Part shown: in pieces, positions 1-10,956 of the stretch
How positions within the stretch are numbered: the first letter of the stretch is position 1
Layout of the letters: the number at the start of each line of letters is the position of its first letter
NCBI GenBank assembly: GCA_963969345.1
Contig: OZ017767.1
Coordinates: forward strand, 5,608,739-5,672,738
DNA length: 64,000 nucleotides
Origin: Turbatrix aceti
Taxonomy: Eukaryota > Nematoda > Chromadorea > Rhabditida > Panagrolaimidae
Direction of reading: 5' to 3'
Translations under genes and position numbers: made by a program
The notes under the pieces: generated by a model
Told to the model about the DNA's origin: nothing
Database searches by the model: none
Seen by the model: the letters and a program-made list of their open reading frames with translations, nothing else

Positions 1-3000
1 AGGGACTACCAAAAGTACGACGGATTGAAGCTCGTTGCTCGAACTGCATACGTACATCAGCCTCGGGATGTGCAGTCTTGTGATCGTCGGAGTCCGAAGG
101 AGCAACCAAATTAGACAGATGAGCAGCTGCATCATTAGCAGCATCGCCAGGATAATGAGACTCAGCCTCCGAGGTGTTTGCATGAAACTGAGGCACTTGG
201 AATACACGCTGGGCCGCGCCAGACGAATCGCTTTGACGAGGTACGTCGCGTGCAGGAGCAGCAGCAGCACCGACGTCGCCGTCCACACTCCACCGCAGAT
301 CCACGCGCTTCCGCTGCAAAAGAAGTACTGTGCTACTGTGCTCGGTTATTTTTAGTTTCAGTTTTTTTAGGTAAATAAATATAATAATTAATTTTAATTC
401 AAGCTCGTTGGTGCTTGCAATAAATTTAAAATACACTTTTTGCACTTGTAATTCGATTACGCAATGGAAAAAATAGAAATGAAAACACATACGTTGGCAC
501 GGTGAGTCCGGTGATGAGGAATAAACCGATTTCGACGACGACCTGGTAGAAGAGGACATCTGGCACGGCGGCCATCACCATGGGTGTATCTTTCATGAAG
601 TATAGGAAAGCCCCAAGTCCGATGGAAGAACAGATGCCGACGACAGCCATGGTCATGAGCATGCACATCTCCACGGTGGGAGAGTAGAAAATCGGAGGCG
701 AAGGCTCATCCACGCAGGAATAGGCGTCTTTGCTGCCGATCTCGTTCTCGGGACAATCGCTGCACGTCTGCATGGAATTGTTGATGTACTGATCGGGCCT
801 GCAGGCGCGACACGTCCAGCAGCACATGCTCCTCATGTCCGGGATGGTGCTTTCGCAAGTCAGTTGGCAGCTCCGGCTGTCTTCGAGGATCTCAGCGGCG
901 GAGGGGATCGCGAGGCCCTCATTGGCAGTGTCGGAGGGTTCTGGGCCGTTGACGGGATTGTAGTGCGTCACGACCTTTTGCCATGAACCCTGCAAGGCGA
1001 TCTCTGATGTGAGTGCACTTGGTGCTATTCTGGGGTCGCATTACGCATGCATGCGGCATTTCAGAAGGCGCCCGAGACGGGACGCATATTTATTTTGCCC
1101 TTATACGGAAATTCTAATCAGGCAGGAAACAATCTGTTAAAAATGCGCAAGGTAAATGAAAATAGAAATTAATCAAGTTGGGATGAAAAGTTCTGTTTAC
1201 GACACCGAAGATTATGGAAAGTCATGGCAACATGTTTTTCGCACCCCCGCTTTTGTTTTGAGTGCGTGATCGTAACAAGGAACGTAAACTGCACGTTTTT
1301 GTGTTCGGGTAACTTTGCTGATGCGTAAATGAATGAAAGTTCTGTCTACCCGGAAACGTTTGCATTTCACATATTTTTTTCAAACTATTCATTTTCGCCC
1401 CCGTTTTGTGGCCACTGGCTACGGAACTAAACTACAAGTACGTGTTAACGATGCTAAATTCAATTTCACCTGCAACAAAAACGCCGTCGTCGGCCGCGGA
1501 TGGACCCACGCATTTCAATGTCCTTTTCGCCCCGTTATTGTGCCAGGTAGCAAAAGCAGGCAGTGTACGAGGTATCTCGGAAAGCGGCGCCCGTCTAATC
1601 AGTCTCATACGCATATTTTGCACGAAGCAGCAGGTGAGCCACTCGCCTGCTACCTATGCGACGTCGCGGAAGTTCACCTGTTGCGGCCCAAGTTTGTGTG
1701 TATGTGTGCATAATTATTAGCATCGAGAACAAATTCGGCAACACTAACCTTTTCGACGAGTCTTCATTCTTGCACGCCTAGCGGACGGTCGGTTTTATTC
1801 CGCCTCTCCTGTCCGCGACGGCAGCTTGCGCTCGCGATCGCATTCGGGAGCAGCGCAAGTGTAAGAATTGAAAGTCGGCGACAGGACGGCGGAGTTCCAA
1901 ACGCAGAAAGGAGTACGGCAAGGCGATACGCTGAGCCCGCTAATTTTCATCCTAGTTCTCCAACGAGCCCTTAACGCCGCACAGCTGACAGGCAGAGGCG
2001 TCAAGGTTGATGGTCAGCGGCTAGCGTATTTGGCATACGCTGACGACGTCGTTCTTTTCTCCCACACTGGCGAAGAACTTCAGGAAATGCTGTCGGATAT
2101 GGCCATCGCCTGCAAAGACGTCGGACTGGAAGTCAACGTCAAGAAGACGCAGTGGATGGTACAGAAACGGCGGGATCAGCGACCTATCTCCTCCGGACTT
2201 CTCCTCAAGGACATCGAGGATGATTTCGAGCTCTCCCTCCACGGCCTGGTTATCCAACGGGTGCAGTCGTTCATCTATCTAGGCCAAAAGATGCAGTGGC
2301 CGCGCAACCACGTCGTTGAGATACGTAATCGCATCTCGACAGCAAGGTCCATCTACTACCGGAACTCAGATCTCCTGCGCTCCAAACGCACGCCAATGTA
2401 CTTGAAGCGCCGCCTGATCCATGCCTGCATCTTGCCATCGGTGTTGTACGGCTGTGAAACCTGGGCGCTGACAGAAACGGCAAGATCTACGTTGCGCAAT
2501 GCTCAACACCGAGTCGAACGAGCCATCCTCGGGCTGCGACGGTCTGACAAAGTCCGAAACAAAATCATCCGACGAAGAACAAAACTCAAAGACTGGGTGA
2601 AGGAAGCGGAACGCCGAAAATGGACATACGCGCGAAAGCTCCTGGAGGCAGACGAAAACAGATGGGCCCGACGACTGACCTTGTGGATACCACAAGGAAA
2701 ACGACCCGTGGGACACCCTTCCTTACGATGGGCCGATTCGCTCAACTCGGTGTTCAACAAGACGAAAAACAGACCACAACGACGAGGGGAAGAAGAAATC
2801 GCGACCAAAACGAATCGAGACATTTACGCCTACGTGGACGTCATTTGTGCCTCCTAACATCTGGTCTAATGATAACTAACCACTGAGTAATGGTGAAATA
2901 ATAATAATAATAATAACCTTTTCGACGTAATACGGATATTTTTGACCGTACGCAAGAAGGAACTCACTTTTTGGAATTGCCAGATATTGAAGACAGGCCG

Positions 3001-4411
3001 ACCTGCGCGATTCATGAGCCGAAATGTGTGATTGCTTTCGTTCTCGAATTCGACGTTCGCCAGAGTGTTGACAAGAAAATTTCCAGTATAGGAGTTTTTC
3101 ATTTTATCACAGAAACCGGGTTCATCGCCGCAGATTTCATCGTGGACATCTTGGATACCGTAAGCCAGGGCCATTCCAGCGTCGTAAACAAGTCTGGTGT
3201 GCAAAAGCGTGAGATTGGACGGCGGCTGGAGCCCGGCAGTTTCATGGCAGTCTTGGATGCGGTCAAAGCAGTTCGCGCAACACCCGTTTTCCTGTTCGAT
3301 CAGTTCAATGAGCCAGGATGCGAGGGTGTCGTTCTCCTGCTCCCGAAGGTCACTGAGCTTCACCTGGGCAACGAGATCGGTCAACGGCTTGAATGGAACA
3401 ATGCTCGGGACCACTGCGTAGGCGTACTCGAGTTGTTCCGTTGCGGCGACGTCTGTGGAAGCCAGGAGGAGTTGGATTCGTCCGGGGGCAAGTTGCACTT
3501 TATCTCGTAGAAAAGCCAGAAGCATGTCTGCTGTGCTGGTTTCTGTAAGCACGAGAAGGACGTAGATCTGCTGTCGTTCGAGATCCCGTCCGAGAACTTC
3601 CAGTTCTCGGATTATCTAAATTTTTGTTTTTTATTTAACAGAATTGCACCCAAACAAAGCTTACAGTTTCATTGGCGTACTCATCGTCGTAGAGCGTGAT
3701 GGGATAAGCGTTTTCAATGCAAGGAACCCGAAAAAGACCCTCATCGTCAGACGCCGAACAGTACTGCATGATCACCTGGATGACATTCATGAGCGATTGA
3801 CCCACCGCGGAAGTGTCGAAGACCACCGAGATGTGGAACCACTGCTGCGCCTGGATAAGATCATAAATACCGTATGCGCGATAATACTCAGACGGTCCAC
3901 TACGCAGGAAAAATGGATACTGGCTGGGATTGTCGAGTGCCGAAGACGCGCTTCCCGCAGCAAACGTCGGAATGCAAAAGGCCCGAAGCAGATAATTAAT
4001 GCTGATCGCAATGTCGGCGTCGAAGAAGCCCGTCATGGCGAGCATTGCGCCAGGCTGAGGCTGCGAAACCTCACAGAAGGGCCCCGAGCCCTTCAGCAAC
4101 TGCACCGTCTTTTGTAGTGTGTGCGAAGAGTTCAGGCACGTGTCGGCGAAGGCCGCCGTTATCTTAATTCCAGTCGAGTTTTGGAGCCGCTCGTTTGCAA
4201 GCGCAATTGTGTTGTTCAGCGCCAGCGCCAAGAGAACGTCATCGCGTTGCAGAGTGTCGCAGGCCTCGCCGCGGTGGATGTCGAAGAACGCACCGAGCGT
4301 CGCGGTATCGTCTTCTTTGTTCGCGTCAGAAGCCAATGAAGACAAAGATAAAGGACACAGCGTCAAAGCTGCGGCGGCGGCGATGATTACGATGAAAGCG
4401 CCATCACGCAT
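1..4411 (-). CDS. Class C GPCR, metabotropic glutamate receptor-like (partial, continues past left edge)
   Basis: Exons read 4411-3665, 3615-2968, 989-493 and 313-1; joins keep phase (GT donors, AG acceptors). The start has a hydrophobic signal sequence (MRDGAFIVIIAAAAALTLCP). It is followed by a periplasmic-binding-like ligand domain of about 450 residues, then a cysteine-rich NCD3G segment (CCWTCRACRPDQY, CSDCPENEIG). TM1 and TM2 follow around the class C hallmark YFMKDTPMV, then TM3 (WICGGVWTATSVLLLLLHA) and TM4 in the last exon, so TM5-7 lie outside the window. mGluRs are dimeric plasma-membrane receptors for glutamate coupled to G proteins. Here the ligand-domain loop that normally carries the serine/threonine pair contacting glutamate reads TGFFDADIAIS, so the ligand may differ (inference). 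The 2-kb intron 990-2967 contains a LINE fragment on the opposite strand. Family assignment is firm; orthology to a particular mgl gene is not. Confidence 0.85.
1745..1758. repeat. Target-site duplication, left copy (LINE)
   Basis: The 14-bp sequence taaccttttcgacg is repeated exactly at 2914-2927, directly after the AAT-rich 3' tail of the LINE copy. Confidence 0.88.
1759..2913 (+). mobile_element. 5'-truncated non-LTR retrotransposon (LINE; RTE-like reverse transcriptase) with 14-bp target duplication
   Basis: An open reading frame at about 1868-2857 encodes the C-terminal two thirds of a LINE reverse transcriptase. Visible are the KGVRQGDTLSPLIF block, the catalytic YADD (LAYADDVVLFS), FIYLGQKM, and the C-terminal ILPSVLYGCETWALT and RWARRLTLW...GKRPVGHPSLRWAD blocks shared by RTE and related clades. 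Upstream finger motifs and the endonuclease are absent, so the copy is 5'-truncated. The 3' end is a run of ATA/AAT triplets (about 2897-2913), as in RTE/L2-type tails. The sequence taaccttttcgacg occurs on both sides (1745-1758 and 2914-2927) and is the target-site duplication. The copy sits antisense in an intron of the class C GPCR. It cannot move by itself. Confidence 0.9.
2914..2927. repeat. Target-site duplication, right copy (LINE)
   Basis: Exact second copy of the 14-bp sequence found at 1745-1758. It marks the 3' boundary of the LINE insertion. Confidence 0.88.
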
Positions 4412-4676
4412 TCTGCAATTAAATTTTTTTTGGGGGTTTACGAAAAACGAGACCAGATCTCACAACGCGCACCGACGCAAAAAAACAAAATCCGCTTCAA
4501 CAATATGCCTAGATTTTCCCGCTATCATTGAACAACCAACAAGCTCATTTTACTCCAGATACAAGCCCTGTCAGCAAAAAAATAATCCAGGGCCAGGGCC
4601 AGGGGGCAGACAAGCCGTTTCAACTCTTATCATCAACCGAGGGTGCAACTTTCGCTTCTTCTTATTCGCTGTTGTT

Positions 4677-7650
4677 CTAGTGGGCAGCATGGGCGAAGCA
4701 ATTTTCGATTGCCTGTCGATAAACGAGCAACGCGACGAGGCCAATCAATACACTGATAGTTGCGATGGCGTCCGTATCGCTGATGATGCGGTTCTGGTTG
4801 CGACGCTGTTGGGCGAGTTCGATTTCGCGCAGAAAGTGCGCATTTGTCGAGTAGAAACCCGAAGGCGTCTGCGCCGTTGAATTCGCTTCGGAAGTTGCTT
4901 CCTGCAATCAGTGGAATGCAAAAAAGATTAAAACCACAAAAAAAGCACTCACGCGATCCGGATGGGAAGTGCGGGTGGCAGTGAAGCCTTTCGCTTTCAT
5001 TCCAGAAGTCACCAGGGGATCTGAAAATGATCGTTGATTCTTTCAAACAAAATAAATTATTTTTCGCTGACTTACCAACTTTTGAGCCGCCACTTCCCAG
5101 GACAGACATGGGCAAAAAGAGAGCAGGAGCACTGAGAAGGTCCATCTGCGTGGATTCAGTTTTTTCTTCGGGGCTGTGGTGGGGGATTTCCATCGCCGCC
5201 GGTCTACGCAGACGAGTCCGCTTCGACATTGACGACTTCTTCTTTACCTTTCCTTTTTCCTTTTCCTTTTCCGAATGCTTGGATTTCTTCTTGCCCCACC
5301 TCCGAGGCTTGTCGGTGCCTTCGGCGCTCGGATGAGGACCGACAGGAAGATCTGTGATGGGCGAGATTTCGTCGGTAGGCGAAGTTTCGTTGAGAGGATC
5401 ATTTTCCTCCTTTGGAGAGGGCGACGATTTTTCCACGGCACCGGCTTCTTTGTTGACGGGAGACGAGACAGCAGAGACGAGAGGGCTCTTGGAGGCGGGC
5501 GACACGGCAAACATGTTTGGGGGAATGACGAAGCCTCTTGCCACGTTCTGGAAACCCAGAGTGATGGTTGACGACGGAGAAGGCAGTTTCGCTTTCAGGG
5601 ATTCCCTAGCCTGACGCTCAAACTCCTGAATCTGGCGTTCTCGTGCGGAGTTGGTTTCTGCCAATCTGAATGTGAACTCGTCTACGCCTTCATCGTGATC
5701 GTTGTCATCGTCGACGGAAGAGTAACTTCTCGACGAAGTCAGCGCTGCGGAAGTCGTAGACGATGAATCGTCGTCTTCTCCGTCCGGTGGGGTGACGTCC
5801 ATGTTGGGAGGCGACCTCGGAAGGGACCGGGGAGAACCCGACTGCGTGTTGCAGACCTGTGGCGAAGTTGGAGAATGTGACGAAAGCGGCGCACCCGGAA
5901 TTTTAATCCCCCGGCGTTTCTTTCTTGACGTCCGTACAGGCGAGTCGATGCCATCGTCCATTTCCACCTCGGTCTCGGATGACAGCGTGTACAGCTTCAT
6001 GTTCTAAAAATTTTTTCTTCATTCTGATCCAATTTTTTATGAGGAAGATTTCAAAAAACTCACCGGAGGCGAAGGCGGGGTCTTAGCGTCCCACAAAGGT
6101 GGCGGGTGCAGTACAAAAGGCACGTCTGCCACCGAAGTGTCGACCGTCAGCAGAGGAACCTTAGGCAGATGACCGAGTTTAGAGATCTCTTGCATCGGAG
6201 GAATCGCTGCAGTCAGAGATTCAGCTGACAGCCTGCCGGGTTTCAGGCTGGCGAGTTCCTTGTTAACCTTGGTAAAGCCATCGTAGGGCAGTCTGCCGAC
6301 TTTCAAGCCTTGTAGAGAAGCCGCAGTCCTCTTCTTCGGCGCAGGAAGTTCGAGAGGTGGCGTGGAGACAACCATGTCTGTAGGGGGTGTTGAAACCGTG
6401 AAGCCGTGAATCTTGCTGGTTGTCTTCTCCCTGACAGACTTCTTCTCCCTCAACGACGTCTTTTCTCTCAACGACGTCTTCTCCATTGTCGACTTCTCCC
6501 TCAACGACGTTTGCTCTCTAGACAACTTATTTTTAGACTTCTTGCGTCTACGCCTGGAAGACATGGTATTCGGAGGCGTCGTCGTGTGGTTTTTCACCTT
6601 CTTAGAATTCTTCGATTTCGAACGCGTCTTTTTTTCTTTCTGACTTTCCCGGGATCGGTCTTTCTTCTTCTTCTGGGCCTTCAGGGGCGAAGCAATGGGC
6701 GGAATCGACATGACTTCGCGCGTGAGCCGCTTCGACGGCTTCGAAGGCATCTTCTGCGTCAGATTGGAGGGAAACTTCCAGGGAGGATTGGGTTCATTTT
6801 TCTGCACTTTTTTTCCTTCCGCTGGATCGTGCGGCGGCGTCGACAGAATCTCACGCGAAGGAAACTTGGATGGTTCCTTTGTCAGGAGATTTACCGGCGG
6901 CGGCATAGAGTTCACGGGCCAGCCTGCGTCTGCCAAAGGTTGTGCGACCATGGACGTTTCAGAATACACTGGATAAACCGAGCTGACGTCTGCTACGGGA
7001 AGTTGAGGGATCAGCACTTTGTGAATAGGCCGATCGAGAGGCGAAGCCGGCAGGTGACTCACCATCCGGTCATCTGGGGGCTGAATTACAGGTGACGGAG
7101 GAGAGCGCCTGCCTACGTAGCCAGGCAATCGTTCCGGGACCGGAAAATATTCTGGCAGGTTATTGCTGGCGTCTGGAAGCGAAGCAGACACCCCAGCAGG
7201 ATGAAAAATATTTTTTTGAGCATAAGATGCCTGGGGGGGAGGATTGGGCTGAGTGGGAGGAAGAATAGTCGGTGGTAGAGGAAAATTGTGCTCCGTTTCA
7301 TCAGAAATCTTAGTTGTTATAGATCTTTTCGAAGAGAGCGGTCCGTCGACTGCAAAGACGTTGAAATCGGGCGGAATGTCTACCTTGTGCCAGACGTGGG
7401 GAAGTTCTGCAGAGAATTTACGGCCGTGTCGCCGAGGCTTGTGATGGTATTTGCCGGATTGCACGGAATAGTACCGTGGAATGACTGCAGACGATAACTC
7501 ATCGCCCTCGGCAGACGTGTTTTGGCGCTGTTTGGGCGGATTGTCATGATGTGATTTTGGAACGGACGGAGGTGGCACGCGTCGGGGAGCTTTCTCATCC
7601 TCCCCCTTTCCATCCTCTTCCTCGTTGCGTTGCATTTCTGAGAAGACCAT
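4677..7650 (-). CDS. Unrecognised 935-residue low-complexity protein with C-terminal membrane anchor
   Basis: Exons 7650-6064, 6003-5076, 5020-4953 and 4901-4677 join in phase. I do not recognise the family. The first about 840 residues are rich in Pro, Ser, Lys and Glu and look disordered. There is a basic block (KAQKKKKDRSRE), then a short tandem repeat of TSLREK-type units (coded near 6430-6530), and a second basic patch (GKKKSKHSEKEKEKGKVKKK). A helical stretch (RERQIQEFERQARESLKAKL) lies in exon 2. The protein ends with one hydrophobic segment (ISVLIGLVALLVY) and a 14-residue basic/His tail, so it could be tail-anchored with the bulk in the cytoplasm or nucleus (inference). No signal peptide is visible. 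The Met at 7650 was chosen because it opens the longest frame; the true 5' end could be further upstream. That the gene is real rests on four in-phase exons with good splice sites. Confidence 0.65.
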
Positions 7651-9387
7651 GAACTAATCTGACAGAATGCTACAAACTTTAATTTGTCGTGCGGCGGTAT
7701 CATTCAAATTTTAAAATTTCAATAACTTGCATAATTTTATTTATTTTCTGAAAACGAACGTGCGCGAATGACAAAGGCGTTGTGATTAAAAAATTATCGG
7801 TTCGGAACCAAAAACAATTTTTTTTCAATTTTTTTTTAATTTAAGAATTTTATTTTCAGATGAGGAAAAATTTTTATTGTCGTTTTTTTACTATTGTACG
7901 GATGTGCAGCGCGTTTTATGGCCCCTACGCAACCGCGCAAACTCACGGGAGCGCAACATTCACTTTTTATACCTTTTCAGAAATAAAAAAATGGCCTGTC
8001 TGGCAAGATCACCACGGAAGCCGGTTGTTCGATGTCTACGTTGTGCGGAACGTTTCAGAAATCATCTCCAGCAATGATGTAAGTTTTTACATTGATTTTT
8101 AGAACAAGCATGTTTCTCTGAGTACACAGGTGCTTGATGGGATTAGATCCGGCAGCGCGAGTTGCTTAATTTTCTTTCTTCATAGAAATCGATGCTTGCT
8201 CACTCGCTGATGAGTCCCGGATCGATGGGTTGGGTCGGATCTGCAGCACGCGCCCCCAGAAGTAGCACCTTGTCTCACATCAGTCGACGAGACGAGACAG
8301 CAGTGGCTTAGCCGCGTGGAATGGACAAACAGGAGACGATATCCGTATGTTTGTTCTGTTCATCGAGATCGGCCTGAGGCCGCACCTGCCACCGCGCCGC
8401 CGACGTCTTTTCACACGGACCGATGGGGACAGGCTGCTTGCGGGAGGATCGGGACCGGCCGCCTTAAGGACGTCGTAGATAGCTGGGAGCTCAAGCCGGA
8501 CCTCAGCCTGTTTTTCGCAGCTGCAGCACATCCATCCACTCCGCCTGAGGACAACTCGAGGTGGTTCGTCGCGGGGGAGGGAGGCAGCGCGTAGATCTAT
8601 CTGTTCCCGGCTGCTTCTCACCTCACCGGAAGTCCGGGGCTAAAATAAAGCTTTGGCTGTCTGCTGCGTGACTCATTAACAGGATTTTTTCGGCGCGTTG
8701 ACGACAAGCATCCGACCTTTTTCGAAACACCGATGTTATCCACATCCACATTTTTCGAGATCAGTCTGGTCGCCATCCGCCGCGCTGGGTTGGCTCACAT
8801 CAGCGCTTGGCTTGGCTTGTCGTTCGTTCATTTGCAATGCCGCCTGCCGGCTGTTGTTGTTTTTCGTTATCCGCTTTTCGGGGGCAGTAAAGTGTGTGAC
8901 GTTAGCAGCGGGTCGTCATTGTTCACTCGCCCCCGGCAGAAAACCAGGTTGCTTTTATCCGGGCTCGTTGTCCTGTTCAGTTGGCTCCGTTCGCCCCCCG
9001 GTCACCGGGCAACGGACAACGGGCACCGTTATCAGCGCTTTTCCTGTTTTTTTGTAATCTCCGACACATCTGCGGTCGTTTGCTTGCTGATTTTTTTAAA
9101 TTGCCGATGCTAAAGTGTCGACTATCGACCGATAGGCTAAATCTGTTCCTTTGAGATCGACAACTGCTGCGGCCGTGCAAGGCAGGGCCATTGGGGTGCT
9201 GGCGGGTCATTTGAGGCTTGGCAGCCAACTCTGCGGTGCTCTGACTGCCAATTTTCGTCGGATAACTTTAGTTATTGCAGAGCAGCGATTTTATCCTAAT
9301 CGTGCATTTTTCTGTGCTTTTGAACGCTTAAAAAAAAGCTAATCAACGTTTTTCAGCTCATTCGGGTCTCCAGTCTCACGTTCAAGC
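7651..9387. other. Intergenic, between divergent genes; no gene recognised
   Basis: Only short open frames. A strong acceptor-like ttattttcag at 7850-7859 and a donor-like atgatgtaag near 8075-8084 could bound an untranslated exon, but no credible protein results. The tttttcag at about 9350-9357, just before the cofilin start, is a likely 5'UTR or trans-splice acceptor. Confidence 0.4.
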
Positions 9388-9902
9388 ATGGCTTCCGGCG
9401 TCAAAGTTGATCCTTCGTGCAAGATCGCCTACGACGACCTGCATAACAAGCACCAGCACGCGTACATCATCTTCCGCATCAGCGACGACGATACGCACAT
9501 TATTGTCGAGAAGAAGGGCGATAAGGGCGCTCCTTATTCCGACTTTGTCGACGATCTCCGCAAATCGCTCGGCGACAGCAACAAGGAATGCCGCTACGCC
9601 GCTGTCGACGTCGAAGTCACCGTACCGCGACAGGGCACGGAGGGCTCCAGCATCATCAGCAAAATCATCTTCGTTCAATAGTAGGCTCTTTTTTCTTTGT
9701 TTTTTCTTAGATATTTAATTTTACCTCTTTCAGCTGCCCTGACACAGCTCCTGTCCGCAGACGAATGCTCTACGCCTCCTCGGTGCGCGCGCTGAAAGCG
9801 ATTCTGGGCCTGGAGAGCGTCATGCAGGTGCAGGCTTCTGACCTCTCTGACATTGACGAAAAAGCGATCAAGAGCGAGCTCATGAGTCATCAGCGTTTCT
9901 AA
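9388..9902 (+). CDS. unc-60: ADF/cofilin, actin-depolymerising factor
   Basis: Exons 9388-9680 and 9734-9902 give 153 residues, the usual size for the family. The protein begins MASGVKVDPSCKIAYDDL, the typical cofilin N-terminus with a phosphorylatable Ser3. The ADF-homology fold follows, and the actin-binding long helix reads VRRRMLYASSVRALKAIL in exon 2. The join FVQY|CPDTAPV uses the donor ATA|GTAGGC after an apparent stop (TAG) that lies across the intron start, so reading the first exon alone would truncate the protein. Cofilin severs and depolymerises actin filaments in the cytoplasm. The symbol refers to the C. elegans homologue, which makes two splice forms; only one form is visible here. 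Confidence 0.93.
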
Positions 9903-10202
9903 ATATCACTCGATTTTTGCTTCCCCCGTTTTTTTATCGTTTTTTATCTTCGCATATTGTGTTACTATTCATTCGTAAATTGTGTTACCCCTCGACCCTT
10001 CTTTGGGTGCCGGGGGCTGTCATCGTGCTCATCATGGCGATATTGGTGCCTTTGCCTTTGCCAGATTGCGCGGTAGTCGCGCAGTCGTTCATTTCATAAA
10101 CACTCATAACGTAACGTTGGTTGAACAATTTACTGATTTATGTGAGGTCAAAAAACAGACATTTATAAGTCAAAAAGCGTTTCAACAGAAAAATTGATTG
10201 AG
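9903..10202. other. Short convergent intergenic segment
   Basis: About 300 bp between the 3' ends of the cofilin and transthyretin-like genes. No coding potential or RNA gene seen. Confidence 0.5.
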
Positions 10203-10681
10203 TTAGTGGATGCAATCGCGGGATTCGCCGGGGAACTTGCCAGCAAGCTGGATGGTGCCCGCCTCGTAGAACGACTTGGCAACCTTGCCGCTCGTGATGT
10301 AGCGGTCAGGGATCTTGATCGTGACCTTGCGCTGGCAGGGCTTGATTCCGTCGTTGCAGTCGTGGTAGATCTGGAAATCGGATGATTGCGTAAATTCTAG
10401 CGCGCGCCAACAAAAAAACTCACGTTGATCTTGGGATCGATGGGAGTGAACTCATCGGTGTGACCCGACACCTCGAAGTAGCCTCTGCTGTCGGTCTTGG
10501 TCGAGCCCATGAGATCATCGGGATCCACGCCTCTGTCGTCGTCGTAGAGCTTGACGGTAACGCGGGCAGCCGGAGCGTTGTTGCACATGAGAATGCCACG
10601 GGCACCCGAAGACTGGGTACGACCGAGGAGACCGTGCGCGACGGCGGCTAGGACAGCGATGAGGACGACGAGCACTCGCAT
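10203..10681 (-). CDS. Transthyretin-like (TTL) family secreted protein
   Basis: Exons 10681-10424 and 10370-10203 give 141 residues. A clear signal peptide (MRVLVVLIAVLAAVAHG) precedes a single transthyretin-like beta-sandwich. The family signature is present: GILMCNNAPAARVTVKLYDDD, then DSRGYFEVSGHTDE, then PKIN|IYHDCNDGIKPCQRKVTIKIPDRYI. The conserved cysteines (CNN.., YHDC.., KPC.., RDC) are all there. TTL proteins are small extracellular proteins expanded in nematodes. Individual members have been linked to neuron protection or to recognition of dying cells, but which role applies here cannot be judged. This gene is the strongest single indicator that the genome is nematode. Confidence 0.93.
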
Positions 10682-10956
10682 TTTCTGAAAAATAAAAAGT
10701 ATGAAGTAAGAAGCTGCCAAAAGAGCCACGCCACAATCGGTCGACCGCGGCTGATTCGCGTGATAGCAAAAGTAAACGAATGAGGAGGCCCCCGCGGGCC
10801 ACGGGCAACGATCAAGCAAGAACCAAGCACGACAGCCCTTCCACCAGCCCCTCCCTGCTCTCGCCACTGCCAACGTCCTCTAAACAAAAAAACAGACAGC
10901 AAACACGCCGTTTATCTTGTTTTGTCAATGAGTCCGCTTGTTTACGCGTTTACGCG

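Noticed and set aside
1..240. Apparent frameshift between TM3 and TM4 of the class C GPCR
   Set aside because: It came from a misread base; re-reading 181-240 shows the frame is continuous through SVYSKCLSFM.
7860..8102. 80-codon frame with an acceptor before and a donor inside
   Set aside because: No downstream partner exon in phase was found, and the peptide resembles nothing known; it may be an untranslated exon at most.
8190..8310. Hammerhead-ribozyme-like core (ctgatgagtccc) near 8207
   Set aside because: After a possible stem II there is no GAAA and no flanking stems I and III that pair; the resemblance is limited to CUGAUGA plus GUCCC.
8316..8594. 92-codon frame upstream of cofilin
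   Set aside because: Biased composition, an antisense frame of similar length, and no splice context or family resemblance.
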